64,000 nucleotides of DNA from Gigaspora margarita (GCA_009809945.1 WTPW01001274.1:62703-126702), one strand, 5' to 3'; shown: positions 42,769 through 54,557, counted from the first letter of the stretch. Notes: generated from the letters alone by a model not told the origin. Translations and numbers: made by a program.

Positions 42769-42931
42769 AGGGCGCTGACATTTATTACCTAATATCAATT
42801 TACTATAGGGGCTTACCCCCACCCCCAGGTAAGATTTTATTTTAGCCAATCAAATTTAACTAACTAACCAAGGTAAGATTTTTCTTGACCCCCCACCCCC
42901 TAAAATATTACCTAATAAATGTCAGTGCCCT
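42769..42931. mobile_element. Small TIR element with C-runs, 163 bp
   Basis: TIR AGGGCGCTGACATTTATTA and inverse AGGGCACTGACATTTATTA. It contains CTTACCCCCACCCCCAGG and GACCCCCCACCCCCTAA. No convincing target duplication. Confidence 0.75.
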
Positions 42932-43049
42932 AAATTATTTTAGTAAAAAAAGATGTTTTACAAAAAAAAAAATTTTCAAAGATTGCACATATAGAACTTT
43001 TTTTTTACTAATTTAATATATATATATATTTTAAGTATTATATACAAAA

Positions 43050-43220
43050 TTTATGCTAAACAACTTTTTCGAAGTTAAAAAGATAGATTGTTTTAGTAAA
43101 AAAAAGTTTTATATGTGCTAACTTTTGAAGTTTTTGTTTTTTCTTATAAAATGCCTTTTTTACTAAGACAATCTATCTTCGTAACTTAAAAAAAGTTGAT
43201 TAGAATAAAATTTTACATTA
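43050..43220. repeat. Palindrome beside the Tc1-like transposon
   Basis: Arms AAGATAGATTGTTTTAGTAAA (43,080) and TTTACTAAGACAATCTATCTT (43,159) with AACAACTTTTTCGAAGTT outside. Another partial copy of the outer arm (ATTGAACAACTTTTTCTAAG) is at 42,739. Confidence 0.75.
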
Positions 43221-43411
43221 TATAATATGCTATTATATATATATATTAAACTTTATGGGCTGGTGCAAAAATGTAGATACACAAAAATTGGTATCTAAAA
43301 TATCTTACTGATTTAAAATTTGACAATTTGTCTGTATGCAGATAAAAATTACAAAAAGGGTAAGCATAACCGATAATCTTAATCTTTTGTTGATTTTTTT
43401 TTAAAATCAAA

Positions 43412-45109
43412 ATGGATGACTTGAAAAGAGACAAAGGTGCGATAACCCTTAATGAAAAAAAGATGATTTTTAGTACTCACAAGTACTTTTAAGAGTATCA
43501 GCAAGACCAGAAGCAACAAGAATACATGCAACTACGCAAGCTTGTTGCCATGGTTCTAGGAATTAGAAAGGCTACATTTGCACATGTAATTGCTAAAGGA
43601 AATATGAGTGAAAATAAACAATTAACAGTACTCAAATTACCTGGTCACCCAAGAGAAGAACTTAAACCAAATGTTTCTGAAGTTATACGCAAATTTGGTT
43701 ATGTTTGCAAACTCTGCTGGTTATCCTCTTTCTACACCTGTACTATGGCAACAACTTGAGGATGAAGGTTATAAGTTTTCGAAGTGGCAGTTACTTTGAA
43801 TTTTACATGCTTTAGGATTTTTTATAGGCATGGTGAACATCGTAAAATGTAGCTTTTCATGGCTATTATTTGAGATAGTGTTTTAATAATTTGCAGGCTC
43901 AAAATAGGATTCCAGTTCTACTAGAAGTATTTTTAGACGAATCTTACTGCCATTTAAACTACATGACCAATTATACATGGGTGTCATCACATAGAATTGT
44001 TTCTGTACCAGGGCATGGCCCTTTGTTAGTTATATTTGGTGCAATTGTTATAATACGCAATTGTAATACAAATAAACTTGAAAGTGAAATAGTCCCCAAC
44101 TCTCTTTTAATATGGGATCCATCCATTAAACCCCTTCTTCACATGGAAGAAAACGGCTAAATGCAGATGAGTGGGAAAATATTCCTGACACAATTTATAA
44201 TGCAAATATTGCAGCAGATCAAACTAATTATTATGCCAATTTTAATACTGAAATTTTTAAAGATCTTTTTGAAAAACTTTGCACAGGTATTAAAGACTAA
44301 TATGGACCAGTATGTATCCATATGGACAGGTCTTACTATCATAAACACCAGGCTGAACAAGTACCAACATAAAATTCAAAAAAAGATGTTCTGCATGCAT
44401 GTTGGTAGCACACGATATTATTTTATCAGAGAGTTGTACCAAAGCTGAGCTATACGAGTTAGTAAATAGAAATAAATACAAAGTGCAATTTGCATGTGTT
44501 CAAATGCTAATAAATATGAGCACAATTTGTCTTATACCAGGACCCCAGACATCTTTCATATAGGTCATAACTGGATTTTGGCCAATTTTGACCTAATTTG
44601 CTGAAAATGTCAAAATCTATTTACTTAAATAACTTCTGATCCAGTAATCAGAATTGAATGAACTTTTTTTGTTAGATGCGCCTCACTGAGAGCTTCATTT
44701 TGAAAAAAAGTTATTCAAATTGGACCACTGGATGCCAAGATAATTGCCAAAAACTGTTTTTTTGCTTCTCAAATTTCAGGGGTTTTTGCTAGAATGCGTA
44801 ACATATGACCTCTGTACTATATGTCTGGGGTCCTCTTATACCCCGCCATATCACTGCAAACTTCAACCAATCAAAGAAATTTGGGCAGTTGCAAAACAAG
44901 AAGTTGCGAAGGCAAGTCTGCACCCAAACTTGCATTCTATTCAAAACAAATTATTTGAAGCATTTGCTAAAAAGGTCAGCTCTAAAACCATCATGGATCT
45001 TTGGAGAAAATTACTTACTAGGGCAAAGGAATATAAGAAATATGATGAATATGTTATATTGGTTAAAAGTAATAGCAAAGATCTTGAAATCGAGAAAATT
45101 GTTTCCTAA
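43412..45109 (+). pseudogene. Tc1-like DDE transposase, frameshifted and split by a MITE
   Basis: Starts MDDLKRDKGAITLNEKKMIF at 43,412. A helix-turn-helix region (RKLVAMVLGIRKATFAHVI and SAGYPLSTPVLWQQLEDEG) precedes the catalytic part. First Asp in VFLDESYCHLNYMTNYTWV (43,927 onward), second in CIHMDRSYYHKH (about 44,315, another frame), and after the MITE the LPPYHC-type motif reads YTPPYHCKLQPIKEIWAVAK with the Glu, followed by a normal C-terminus to TAA at 45,109. Family members of about 330-400 residues cut at TA. Roughly five frameshifts/stops plus the 296-bp insertion make it inactive, but all three catalytic positions are still recognisable. Confidence 0.85.
44539..44834 (+). mobile_element. 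hAT-like MITE family M4, copy 2 (296 bp)
   Basis: Ends AGGACCCCAGACAT and exact inverse, perfect 8-bp duplication CTTATACC (44,531-44,538; 44,835-44,842). It interrupts the Tc1-like transposase ahead of its final catalytic motif. Same orientation as 41,728-42,024 and clearly similar through the whole length. Confidence 0.93.
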
Positions 45110-45267
45110 TAAAATTTTTTTGAATATAAAATTTTAATAAAAATTATATTAAAATAAACTTAAAAACCAAAGCAATAATTTGAAAGTTTAAATACTTAAA
45201 TTAAGTTTTTTAAAAAAATTTTTTATCAATGCCAAATTCGTGTATTTACATTTTTGTACCAGCCTAT

Positions 45268-45822
45268 TGTTATAGTCCCAGATACCTTCTTTAAATCCAG
45301 TAAAGTAACAATCACACAGCTTCTGAGATCCCTTTCTGTGGGCGTGAAGTGGTGTGCAAGAGGGAAGTATAGTTTCCTTTATGACTGTAGGAATACTATA
45401 CACTTCTCTAAGGCAGTTTGATGTAAATCAACAATAGATAATGGATAGTTTATTAATTTAACAAGAGGGCTATTCCAAGGTGTCTGTTCCTTAGAAATCC
45501 CAAGTGTTTATTAATAATAATGAGTAGGAGATAAGAGATATAAGATAAATATAAAAATACAATATCTGGAAACTAAGAGAAATATAAAGAGTTTATATAG
45601 TTATTGAGCTATGCATCGCTATGCGTCGTTATGTATCGCTATGTGTTGCTATATGTCACTATGCATTGTTATGTGTCACTATGCATCACTATGTGTCACT
45701 ATGCGTCATTGTGCATCATTTTGCATATTACAATTACTAAATACAGTTATTACAAATTTTACTTATTAATTTCTAATTTTTCAACTAATTTCTACCAAAA
45801 TTATTAAAACTATTCTATAACA
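45268..45822 (-). repeat. LTR at the 3' side of the fossil
   Basis: 555 bp, ends TGTTATAG and CTATAACA on the plus strand. It contains a degenerate 10-bp tandem array (ATGCATCACT-like) at about 45,608-45,725. Paired with 54,011-54,557. Confidence 0.93.
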
Positions 45823-45836
45823 TTTCTCTCCCCTTT
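45823..45836 (-). other. Polypurine tract
   Basis: On the minus strand AAAGGGGAGAGAAA stands directly against the 3' LTR, the usual site for plus-strand priming. Confidence 0.85.
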
Positions 45837-45999
45837 AAGAACAAACTCCGTTAGTTCTGGTCTGGGTTAAGACTTGAGAAAATCAGCTTTTGTTAGCTTT
45901 ACAATCATGGTATGTGTTATATAAGTAGTTCGAGAGATGTTTTTTAGAGGTCGGTTAGAGAAAAGTAACTTCATTTGTTTGGCACTTTTCAAAGTGTCT

Positions 46000-46640
46000 C
46001 AGGTTCTTCTTTCACCTTGAGTTTTCTCAATTATAGATTGGATATCTTCATAAGCATCAGGATATTTTTCTATAAGGTTACCAAGGCAATAGTAAGCTTT
46101 AAGTAGTTTGGTTTGATCTTGTCTGTTTCTTGTGCGAGTATTTATTCGTTTAAGAATTTTTTGTAATTTTTCTTGATATGTAACTCCAGTGTATGAAGGA
46201 GTAGATGCCTGAGTTAAGGATCCACATGGGTGAAAGATATACTGTACAATTTTAGCCAGTTTTCCAGATAATGGAGCTTCTATAGCAGGAGTGGCTTCTT
46301 CTTGGTTAGTAATTGGAACTGATAAGGTTTCTTCTTCTACGTCTTCCAATTCTAAACTTGAGTGTGCTTTCTCTAAGTTATTCACTTCGAGTTGGTTAAT
46401 TTCTAGTAGCTCTGTGTCTATTAGAGTGTCTAGAAAATTATTTGAGTCTAACTCTGAGAAAGAAGTAACTAGATTAGTAAGGTCAATAGTCTGTGTAATA
46501 TCATTATTGTCACATAACCATATGTATTGTTCAGTGATACATAAGGAATTATTTTGAGCGATATTGTCTTGTTTCCAGATTTGAAAAAGATTTTGGAGTG
46601 CCAATAAGGTTTGGGGTTGGAGTGTAGGAGTGGTCATTTT
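46000..46640 (-). other. Extra open frame of the fossil, after integrase
   Basis: A frame of about 210 codons between integrase and the 3' LTR, starting MTTPTLQPQTLLALQNLF, acidic in the middle (SLELEDVEEETLSVP), with a basic tail (RINTRTRNRQDQTKLLKAYY). No transmembrane segment or signal peptide, so it does not look like an envelope. I do not recognise it. It may be an accessory protein of this retrotransposon lineage. Confidence 0.55.
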
Positions 46641-47199
46641 TGGAAAATTTCCAAAAGAGAACAGTTGTATAAATATATTTTAAGGTTATACAAGTTAAAT
46701 TGTGTGTTTCATCCCCTTGTAGATCAAATTTCTTCTAGAAATTTAAGGAGAATCAATTACAACTATTGGTTCCCATCTTTGTAGCTCATAATATTTAGCA
46801 AGGCGGTCACTATTATAATATTTTGTAAAATTTTTCCTTCTATAGTGTGTAATTTATAAGCGCCATTGTCTAATTTCTCATAGATTAGGAAAGGTCCTTA
46901 TCTTTTGTTCTCAAATTTGGCTAAACGAGAGGCTTCTAATTCCTTTCTTTGTATCCATACTTTATCTCCAATTTCAAATATCTCTATTTGGGTATTGGCA
47001 TCAAAACAGACTTTCTGTTTCTGTTGTGACTTTTCAGTATTTTGTCTAGCCTGGTTCTGATAAGTAGATAATTTTTCTATTAGGTCATATTCTTGTTGAA
47101 GAATACTTCCTTGTAAGTCTATTTCATTGTCTATTTCTGTAGGTTCTACTGGAAAAAGTGCTTCAACAGGTAGGGTAGCATATCTTCCATATATAAGTT

Positions 47200-48035
47200 A
47201 AAAGGGAGTATATCTAGTGGTAGCATGTCTCTTTGTCCGATATGCCAAAAGAACAGCAGGTATATATAAATCCCAATCATTATCACCTTTTACTTTTGCA
47301 AGTGATTTACACAATGTTCTATTGAATCTTTCTACTATACTATTTGTCTGAGGGTGGTAGGGAGAAGAGAATTTATGCTTGATAAGAAACTTTTCACAAA
47401 GAATTCTAATAGGTTCACTAATAAAATTATATCCTTGGTCTGATAGGATAATTTTAGGGGTTCTATGTCTACAGACTATCTCTTCAAAGATAAACTGTGC
47501 AAGTGTATTAGCACTAGCATCTGGAATAGCATGAGCTTCTGGCCATCGTGTTAGGTATTCAGTAGCAACAATTATATATCGATTGTTTTGTTTAGTTATA
47601 GGCAGAGTGCCTACAAGGTCAATTCCAACACGTTCAAAAGCTCTTCCAATTTGTATCAGGTGTAAAGGTTCTTTTCTATGACCTTTTTGTCTTCTTTGAC
47701 ATACTTCACAGGTTTTCACATATTCCTGTATGTCTCAATACATTTGATCCCAATAATAGCGTTCAGATATTTTATAGTACATAGCATCTGTTCCTAAATG
47801 TCCAGCAGTAGGCTGCTTATGCATCATGTACAGTACTAGTTCTACCTCAGTCCATTTAATAACTCTAAGAGGTCTGTTTGGGTTTTTTCTATTCTTTTTA
47901 TAGAGAAGGTGATATCTAATTTCAAAATATTTGGCCTGGGTCATAAGTCTTTTTCGTTCTTGGTCAGTGAATTCATTTGGAAATTGGTCTGTGTCCAAAT
48001 AATGATAGAGATTATAATATTGGTCAAGATTCATG
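47200..48035 (-). pseudogene. Integrase region of the fossil
   Basis: The N-terminal part has the zinc-binding HHCC-type region (YHLLYKKNRKNPNRPLRVIK, HKQPTAGHLGTDAMYYKI, CEVCQRRQKG) and the core has VGIDLVGTLPITKQ and QTNSIVERFNRTL, typical of Ty3/gypsy integrases. Broken. Confidence 0.85.
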
Positions 48036-48259
48036 AAGTATTTTAGAGTTGGTAGTCTGAGTCAGTAATCATGAAAGAGCATCAACATTGGAATGTATCC
48101 GGCCTGGTTTATGAACAATTTCGAAATTATATAGTTGCAGTTTCAAAATCCATCTTCTAATTCTTCCTTTAGGTTCAGCAGTACGTAACCATTTTAGTGC
48201 TGAGTGGTCTGTAACCAAAATAAATTTGGTAGTGCCTAAATATTTATGAAAATGTTCTA

Positions 48260-49205
48260 TAGCTCACACAACTGCAGCACATTCAAGTTCAGTAGCTGCA
48301 TAATTCATTTCTTCCTTGTGAAGGCTTTTACTAGCATAGACAATAGGGTGTTCTTTTTTATTTCTATCTAGTTGGCTTAGTATAGCTCCAAAGCTATTGT
48401 AAGAAGCATCAGTAGTGAGTATAAATGTCTGTTTGAAATTAAAGTAGGCTAGAATAGGAGCAGTAATAAGTCTAGATTTTAATTCTTCGAATGCTTTCTG
48501 TTGTTTATCCTGCCATCTATAGGGTTGATCTTTTTGAAGGAGAAGATTTAAAGGTTGAGCTATAGATGAAAAATTTAGGATAAATTGACAGTAGTATCCT
48601 ACAAGTCCAAGGAAAATCAAAGGGCTGTAAGGTTTTTAAGAGGCTGAATTCGTTGGACAGCTTCTACTTTTTGAGGATCAGTGGCAATTCCTTGAGCAGA
48701 GATTAAGTGTCCTAAGAAGGGTAGTTGGTGCATCCAAAAAGTATATTTATCTATGTTAAGTCTGAGTCCTGCTTGTCTAATTCTGTTTAATACTTTTTGT
48801 AAATGGATTAAGTGTTCATTGAATGTTTTGGAATAAACAATTGTATTGTCTAAATATACAACCACAAATTTCCATGCAATTTCTTTATATACACGATTCA
48901 TTAGTCTTTGGAAGGTTGCAGGGGCATTGCAAAGACCAAAAGGCATTACATTAAATTCATATATTCCATATTGTGTGGTGAAAGCAGTCTTTTTTTGTCT
49001 TGTGGGTCCATGGCAACTTGCCAATATCCACTTGCAAGATCAAGAGTGGAGAACCAAGAGCATCCTGAAAGAGCATTAAGCATTTCATCAATGCGAGGTA
49101 AAGGGTAAGTATCCTTTTTGGTAATAGCATTGAGTTTTCTGTAGTCTACACAGAATCGTAATTTGCCATTTTTTTTCATACTAGCACAACTGGGGAGGCC
49201 CAAGG
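48260..49205 (-). pseudogene. Reverse transcriptase and RNase H region of the fossil
   Basis: Reverse transcriptase blocks RFCVDYRKLNAITKKDTYPL, FSTLDLASGYWQVAM and FGLCNAPATFQRLMN are clear; RNase H follows with ILTTDASYNSFGAILSQ and YAATELECAAVV. Order and spacing match Ty3/gypsy. Broken. Confidence 0.9.
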
Positions 49206-49594
49206 GCTATCAGAGGTCCAGATAAGTTTATGTTCTAACATTCTTTGTAGTTCAGTTTGTATAAATTCTTGTTCTTTTGGGGGTACAGAGTAGGGGCGAG
49301 AGCAGATAGAGTGTACATCCTCAGTATATATTTGGTGAGTAACCAAATCAGTTTGTTCTAGCTCAGTTATATTAGTTGCAAAAAGGTCTGCAAATTCTTC
49401 TAATAGTTTTTGAAAAGCTAGGCCTTGTTCTTTATTAAGAGGTCCAATATTTAGAGAGGTCTGAGTCGATAGGGTATATTCCTCATATTCAAGGGCAACA
49501 GTATTTACATGTCTTGATATAAGAGTCAGGTTTGGGTCAGCAGGTAGTTTACGATCCTGCCTAGGATTCTCTAAAAATTTTGATAGAACATGTC

Positions 49595-51050
49595 TAAGGC
49601 ATTAGCTCGTTGGCAAGCATTTTAAGCTTCTTCTTGGAAAAGCATAGAAAAGTAGCATTGGTAGTTTCCAAGGTTTGAATCCTTATTTGTAATTGTTCTA
49701 TTAATTTGCCTTGTTCTTGGACTTGTAATTGGAGCTGGCAAAATTGGAATTTATCATCTAATTCAATAATTTCATTGGCAGGTGGGGGGTTATCATCTGG
49801 TTCCTCAATAATGTTATTAATAGGTAGAACATATATTTCTGGTTCTGGATGTTTGTAATCATTACAATATTCTTGGTTTGGAGCCAATTCTTCTTGGTGT
49901 TTGACATGCAAACATTCTAAACAAAGATCAACAGGAACTGAAAAATTTTGATGTAGTATGACGAGAGCATACTTCTGGTCATAGTCTGGGTGGCTTGTAT
50001 CAAAGGATTCATCCAAGATAGCTTGTAGTGGATCAGCATCATTTTCTGGTAAAATGTCTAATTCAGCTTGCAATATAAGTTGCATCTCATAATGATTCTA
50101 TGGTTGGGTTATTCGGTCTGATACCAGAGGTTCTAATGCCTGAGTAATTGTTTGGGTCATTTTCATCCAAAAGAATTTTTGCAAGGTGGTAATTTCTGGT
50201 CTAGTTCATTTCATACTGGTGTCCAGCATTTCGAGTTGATTCTGTATAATGTTTGATTCTAGTCCAAAGATTATAATTGGGATTATACTGAACATCCTGG
50301 CTAGCTTTGTAGGCATAGAGGTGTTCCAATTCACAAAACCACAATTCTTCTCGAAGGATTTTCAATTGACACATTTTGGATCTAGTGTCTGACTTGTCAC
50401 ATATTTTACAGTTAACAAGCATTCCTCTTCTTTCACCTTGGGTGAAAAAAAAGATACTTTGAGGGTCTTTTCAGTCTAAGGCACAATGGTAGTCTATATA
50501 GAATCCTGGGCATACAAGATTTTTCTCAAGGAGTTTAAGAGATTCAGGTCTATTAGGAACTTTGCATTGGNANCAATAGTGGGTACGGCNAGGACTATGN
50601 TTAGGTAANCNTTGGTTATCAACCTGNTCAANGGTACNTCCNCATTGGTAAACCAAGTTTTGTCTTTTCCAAGTAGTAAGAGGACAATTAGCTTCAATGT
50701 GTTCTGGTGTACTGCATCCTCTGCAGATATTATTTGGGCAGTCCTTATATAAATGATTAGGGTCATGGCAAGTAGGGCAAGTAGCACGTCTTGGAGCTTG
50801 TCTGGGGCATTTAACAGAAATATGGCCTAATCCTAAATATCTGTTGCATTGGTTAGTAGGACAATTTGCAAAGAGATGATCAGGAGAACCACAATTTCTA
50901 CAAACACGTTGTTTAGGGGCTTTTTTATTTTTGCAGCATAACTGTTGAATGTTCCATTCATCATCCTCAGGGGGAGGAGATTGGTCTGAGTCTTCAAGAT
51001 TAAAAGTATAAGCTTCTCTAGGGTATAAATATTCTGGTTCATAAATGTCT
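49595..51050 (-). pseudogene. Cys/His-rich and coiled-coil spacer between protease and reverse transcriptase
   Basis: About 1.4 kb not found in compact gypsy elements. It shows several CCHC-like units (CPTCHDPNHLYKDC, CRGCSTPEHIEANC, CRNCGSPDHLFANC and others), further CxxC pairs (NCKICDKS), then a segment with Gln/Leu heptads (QLQLQVQEQGKLIEQLQIRI). This suggests a nucleic-acid-binding module of this element lineage. Broken; contains the ambiguous bases. Confidence 0.6.
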
Positions 51051-51239
51051 AATTCATCTGGGTTAGTAACGGTAGGTTGACTAGGAAGGGGTTGATTACT
51101 TTCATAAGTGGTAGGGATAGTATGCTTCTTATTTTCCCATCTAAAGGTATAGCGACCTTTTTCCAGTTATAATTTGCTTCAACTTTTTGGTTCCAATCAT
51201 TGCCTAGGAGAACAGAATAAGAGGTAGTGTCTACTACTT

Positions 51240-51635
51240 CTACAGTAAGAGAATGGTGATATGGTCTATTTCAACAGGCAAGTCTTTTATAATTCCCAAC
51301 AGTCGAGTAGAGGTTCTAACAGCAGGTACAATAAGACTATTGGAAGCCTTTTCAATAGTTAAACCAAGTTCTTTAACTGTTTTGTGAGAAACCATACTGA
51401 TAAAAGCACATACTATTAATAATAGCTTGGTAGGGTTTATGTTAAAGAGAAATATTACATTTGACAGGTGTAGTATAAGCAGGAGTTTGAACAAGATTAG
51501 CATTTTTGGCTTCTTCATAGAGGTGAGCAGCCAAAGCACCTCTAATAGATGAGTTGTTAAGCAATGTTTCCCGTTTATTAACAGTAAGAAAAGGTATCTG
51601 AATCTGATTTTGTATAAGGCAATTAACACTTCGAT
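51240..51635 (-). pseudogene. Aspartic protease region of the fossil
   Basis: A retroviral-type protease region is indicated by its position between the CCHC knuckle and the pol part and by segments such as SHKTVKELGLTIEKAS. Assignment is mainly positional. Confidence 0.55.
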
Positions 51636-51889
51636 AGTAGGGAGAAGGTGACCTATTAGAAGAATTTTGGTTTGAGCGATAATTATTATTATTCCTGTTT
51701 CTTAATTATTATCCCTGGACTGGCTTCTGGGATGATAATTGTCATGACTACGAGAGCGATTTCTGTTGTTATAATCATAGTTAGAAGAACGGTCATTCCG
51801 GTCCCTATTGTTATTTCAATTCTGATTCCTATTATTATTGTTATTATTATAATTATTGTTATTATTATTGCAACGAGAGTTAGATCCTT

Positions 51890-53160
51890 GTCAATGGTCC
51901 TGTTTTCTACTATTACAATCACGGATAAAATGTCCAGTGCATCCACAATAATAACAAATAGGAGGCTCCTTCATTTGAGGGGTTTGGGCACAGTTGTCTG
52001 CATAATTAACAGAAGAAGGAGTAGTAGTGGTCTGGGTCTGGGCTAAATTAATACTGAGCTTGGCAATTTGGTCAGTAAGTTGTTGGATGGCTTGGTCAGT
52101 ATTGGTTGAAGGGGTGATCATTATCTTTCCAGTTTCCCATCTAAGAGCTCCTTCAATAGCAGCAGCCAGATCAGCAGGCACAGCAGCTTGAACATTAACT
52201 GAGTATTCAGGGCATAGTCCTTGGATAAAGAGTTGTTTAACAAAGTCTGCAGGGAATAGGTTAGTGGGGTCCACTTTCTTTGTAAGGTCCTAAACCTATT
52301 AACATATTCATTAACAGTTTCAGTAGGTTCTTGCTTAATGTCAAAAAGTTGTTTTTGCCATACAGCTTTTTGTTTAGTGGTATAAAAATGGGCTTTAAAA
52401 AAATGTTAAAACCTTGTATCTTGATGGGCATCATCATTAAAAGCAGTGGGTTGGGGGTTCAAGGCTTTTACTAGTCTAAAGCAACTCCTTTAAGGTAAAC
52501 AGGAGCAAGTTGGAGTTTCCTTTCATTACTCCATCAGTTAGCAGTAGCAGCTCTTCTAAATTCCTTTAACCAGTCAGCAGGGTCTTGGGTTCCATCACCA
52601 TAAAAATCTGCAACTGTAATAAGAGTTTTTTTAGAGCCTTGTCCAAGTGCAGCAGCAAAGTCAGTCATTGCATGTGTAGCAGCTTGTAGAGCAACATCTC
52701 CCATGTTGATTGGTTGGTTAAGAGGTAAGATAGAGTTTAATTCTGGTATAGTAGGTAGTAAATTTAATTCTTCTTGTTGTTGAGGTGGGTTAGGTCTAAT
52801 AATAGTAGTTTCTTGGTTTTGAGTATAATAGTCAAGAGGGTCAGCTAAATTAAAGTAGTTAGAAGGAGATGTATTAGGTAATGGAGGTGTGTGGCATGAA
52901 GTAATATTTATATCTAAATTAATAGTAGGATAAAATTCAACTACAGGAGGAGGTGGAGAGTTAGTAGTGCAAGCAGTAGGAGAAAGGCTTTGCACCCAGC
53001 GAAGGAATCGGTTTGACTGAGGGGGTAGAGTAGTTTGTCAAGTATGATAAAGAGGAATTTCAGAGATAGGTGAAGAAGGAAGTCCAAATTGTTGGGGAAA
53101 AGGAATATAAGTAGTATCTTCATTATAAGGAGGTAAAGAAGTAGAAGAACCAATTTGAGG
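51890..53160 (-). pseudogene. Gag-like region of the fossil
   Basis: It contains a retrotransposon gag segment (TLITVADFYGDGTQDPADWL, then ADFVKQLFIQGLCPEYSVNV) and a CCHC knuckle CYYCGCTGHFIRDC, preceded by a Pro/Asn-rich N-terminal stretch. The order matches gag of Ty3/gypsy elements. Broken. Confidence 0.8.
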
Positions 53161-53990
53161 GTCAGCTAATTGTTCAGGGCCTAAATTAAATATAGATCTA
53201 GGTACTAAAGTTTCAAAATCTAATTTAGTTTCAAATGGTTGGTCCCTAAGGTCAGGTAGAAGCTTTTGGGTTCTTAGTCGAGTTGGAGAAAGAGCAAATG
53301 AAGGAAGAAGGTCCTCAATGTAAAGGTCATGAAGAGTACTATCAAAATCACGGGGTAAGGTAGAGGCAAAAGTATATTGAGTTTATTCAAAAAGTAGTCC
53401 AGCAATAACTTCCTTGGGGTCTAGAAGGTCGTTATTATAGTGGCAACTAAAAACAATATCTCTAGCAGCAGCTCTAACACTATTATAGTTTTGGGCAGTA
53501 ACTAGGGTACGGTAAGCATCATTTGTCTTTTGTGTATAGTAAATAGCAAAATAGTTGTCTTTATAGGACCTCCAAAAGCGTCAGAAAGGATGGTATAAAT
53601 TAACAGGAGGCTAACAGGTAATACAAGATAAATCAGGGTGAGTAGCTTGCAGAACTTCTACTGTAAGTGATGAAGGATGGCTTGTCTTGTGTGCTTCAAT
53701 TTGTTCTAAATGCAGCTGATAAGCTCTATTCATATAGAGTAACCAACTTCTAAGTTTCAAAAGAATTTAACAATAATAAAGAAAATAATATCTCAAAAAA
53801 AATGTTAATAATAAGTTGTCAACAAAATATAAATCTTCCAAATATAAAGATGAGTTAATGTCAAAAAAAAAATAATAAATCTCCAAGTAAATAGGTAAGA
53901 GAAAACAAGATAATTAATAAGACAACAAGAATAAAATTTCTTCCAAATTTCTGCCAAAAGTAATAATAATAAATCCGTTTTAAATAAGTT

Positions 53991-54008
53991 TTCCACCAGA
54001 AGGCACCA
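53991..54008 (-). other. Primer binding site candidate
   Basis: TGGTGCCTTCTGGTGGAA on the minus strand begins two bases inside the 5' LTR, the expected place and first triplet for a tRNA-primed element. The matching tRNA was not determined. Confidence 0.55.
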
Positions 54009-54010
54009 AA

Positions 54011-54557
54011 TGTTACAGTCCCGGATACCTTCTTTAAATCCAGTAAAGTAACAATCACACGGCTCCTGAGATCCCTTTCTGTGAGCATGAAGTGGTGTAC
54101 AAGAGGGAATTATAGTTTCCTTTATGTCTGTAGGAACACTATACACTTCTCTAAGGCAGTTCGATGTAAATCAACAATAGATAATGGATAGTTTATTAAT
54201 TTAACAAGAGGGCTATTCCAAGGTGTCTGTTCCTTAGAAATCTCAAGAGTTTATTAATAATAATGAGTAGGAGATAAAAGATAAATATAAAAATACAATA
54301 TCTGGAACTGTCTAAAACTAAGAGAAATATAAAGTGTTTATATAGTTATTGAGCTATGCGTCGCTATGTGTTGTTATGCATCGCTATGCATCGCTATGCA
54401 TTTTTATGCATCACTATGCGTCACTATGCGTCACTATGCATCATTGTGCATCATTTTGCATATTACAATTACTAAATACAGTTATTACAAATTTTACTTA
54501 TTAATTTCTAATTTTTCAACTAATTTCTACCAAAATTATTAAAACTATTCTATAACA
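54011..54557 (-). repeat. LTR at the 5' side of the fossil
   Basis: 547 bp, ends TGTTACAG and CTATAACA on the plus strand, with the same 10-bp tandem array (54,354-54,455) in a different repeat arrangement from its partner. Confidence 0.93.

Larger units (their letters stand above)
45268..54557 (-). mobile_element. Ty3/gypsy LTR retrotransposon, broken fossil
   Basis: About 9.3 kb on the minus strand with LTRs at both ends (TG...CA), a 4-bp target duplication CTAT (45,264-45,267; 54,558-54,561), a primer-binding-site candidate and a polypurine tract in the correct places. Parts in order on the minus strand: gag-like region with one CCHC knuckle, aspartic protease, an unusual Cys/His-rich spacer, reverse transcriptase, RNase H, integrase, and an extra open frame. 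RNase H before integrase marks Ty3/gypsy. It is broken, with of the order of ten or more interruptions. The two LTRs differ by roughly 4-5% by eye outside their internal tandem arrays, so the insertion is fairly recent but not new. A stretch with ambiguous bases lies at about 50,571-50,642. Confidence 0.93.

Noticed and set aside
44161-44481. Short open frames on both strands in the Tc1-like transposon
   Set aside because: Shadow frames of the frameshifted transposase; the true catalytic motifs are in other frames.
50571-50642. Cluster of ambiguous bases
   Set aside because: Assembly or consensus uncertainty within the retrotransposon, not a biological feature.
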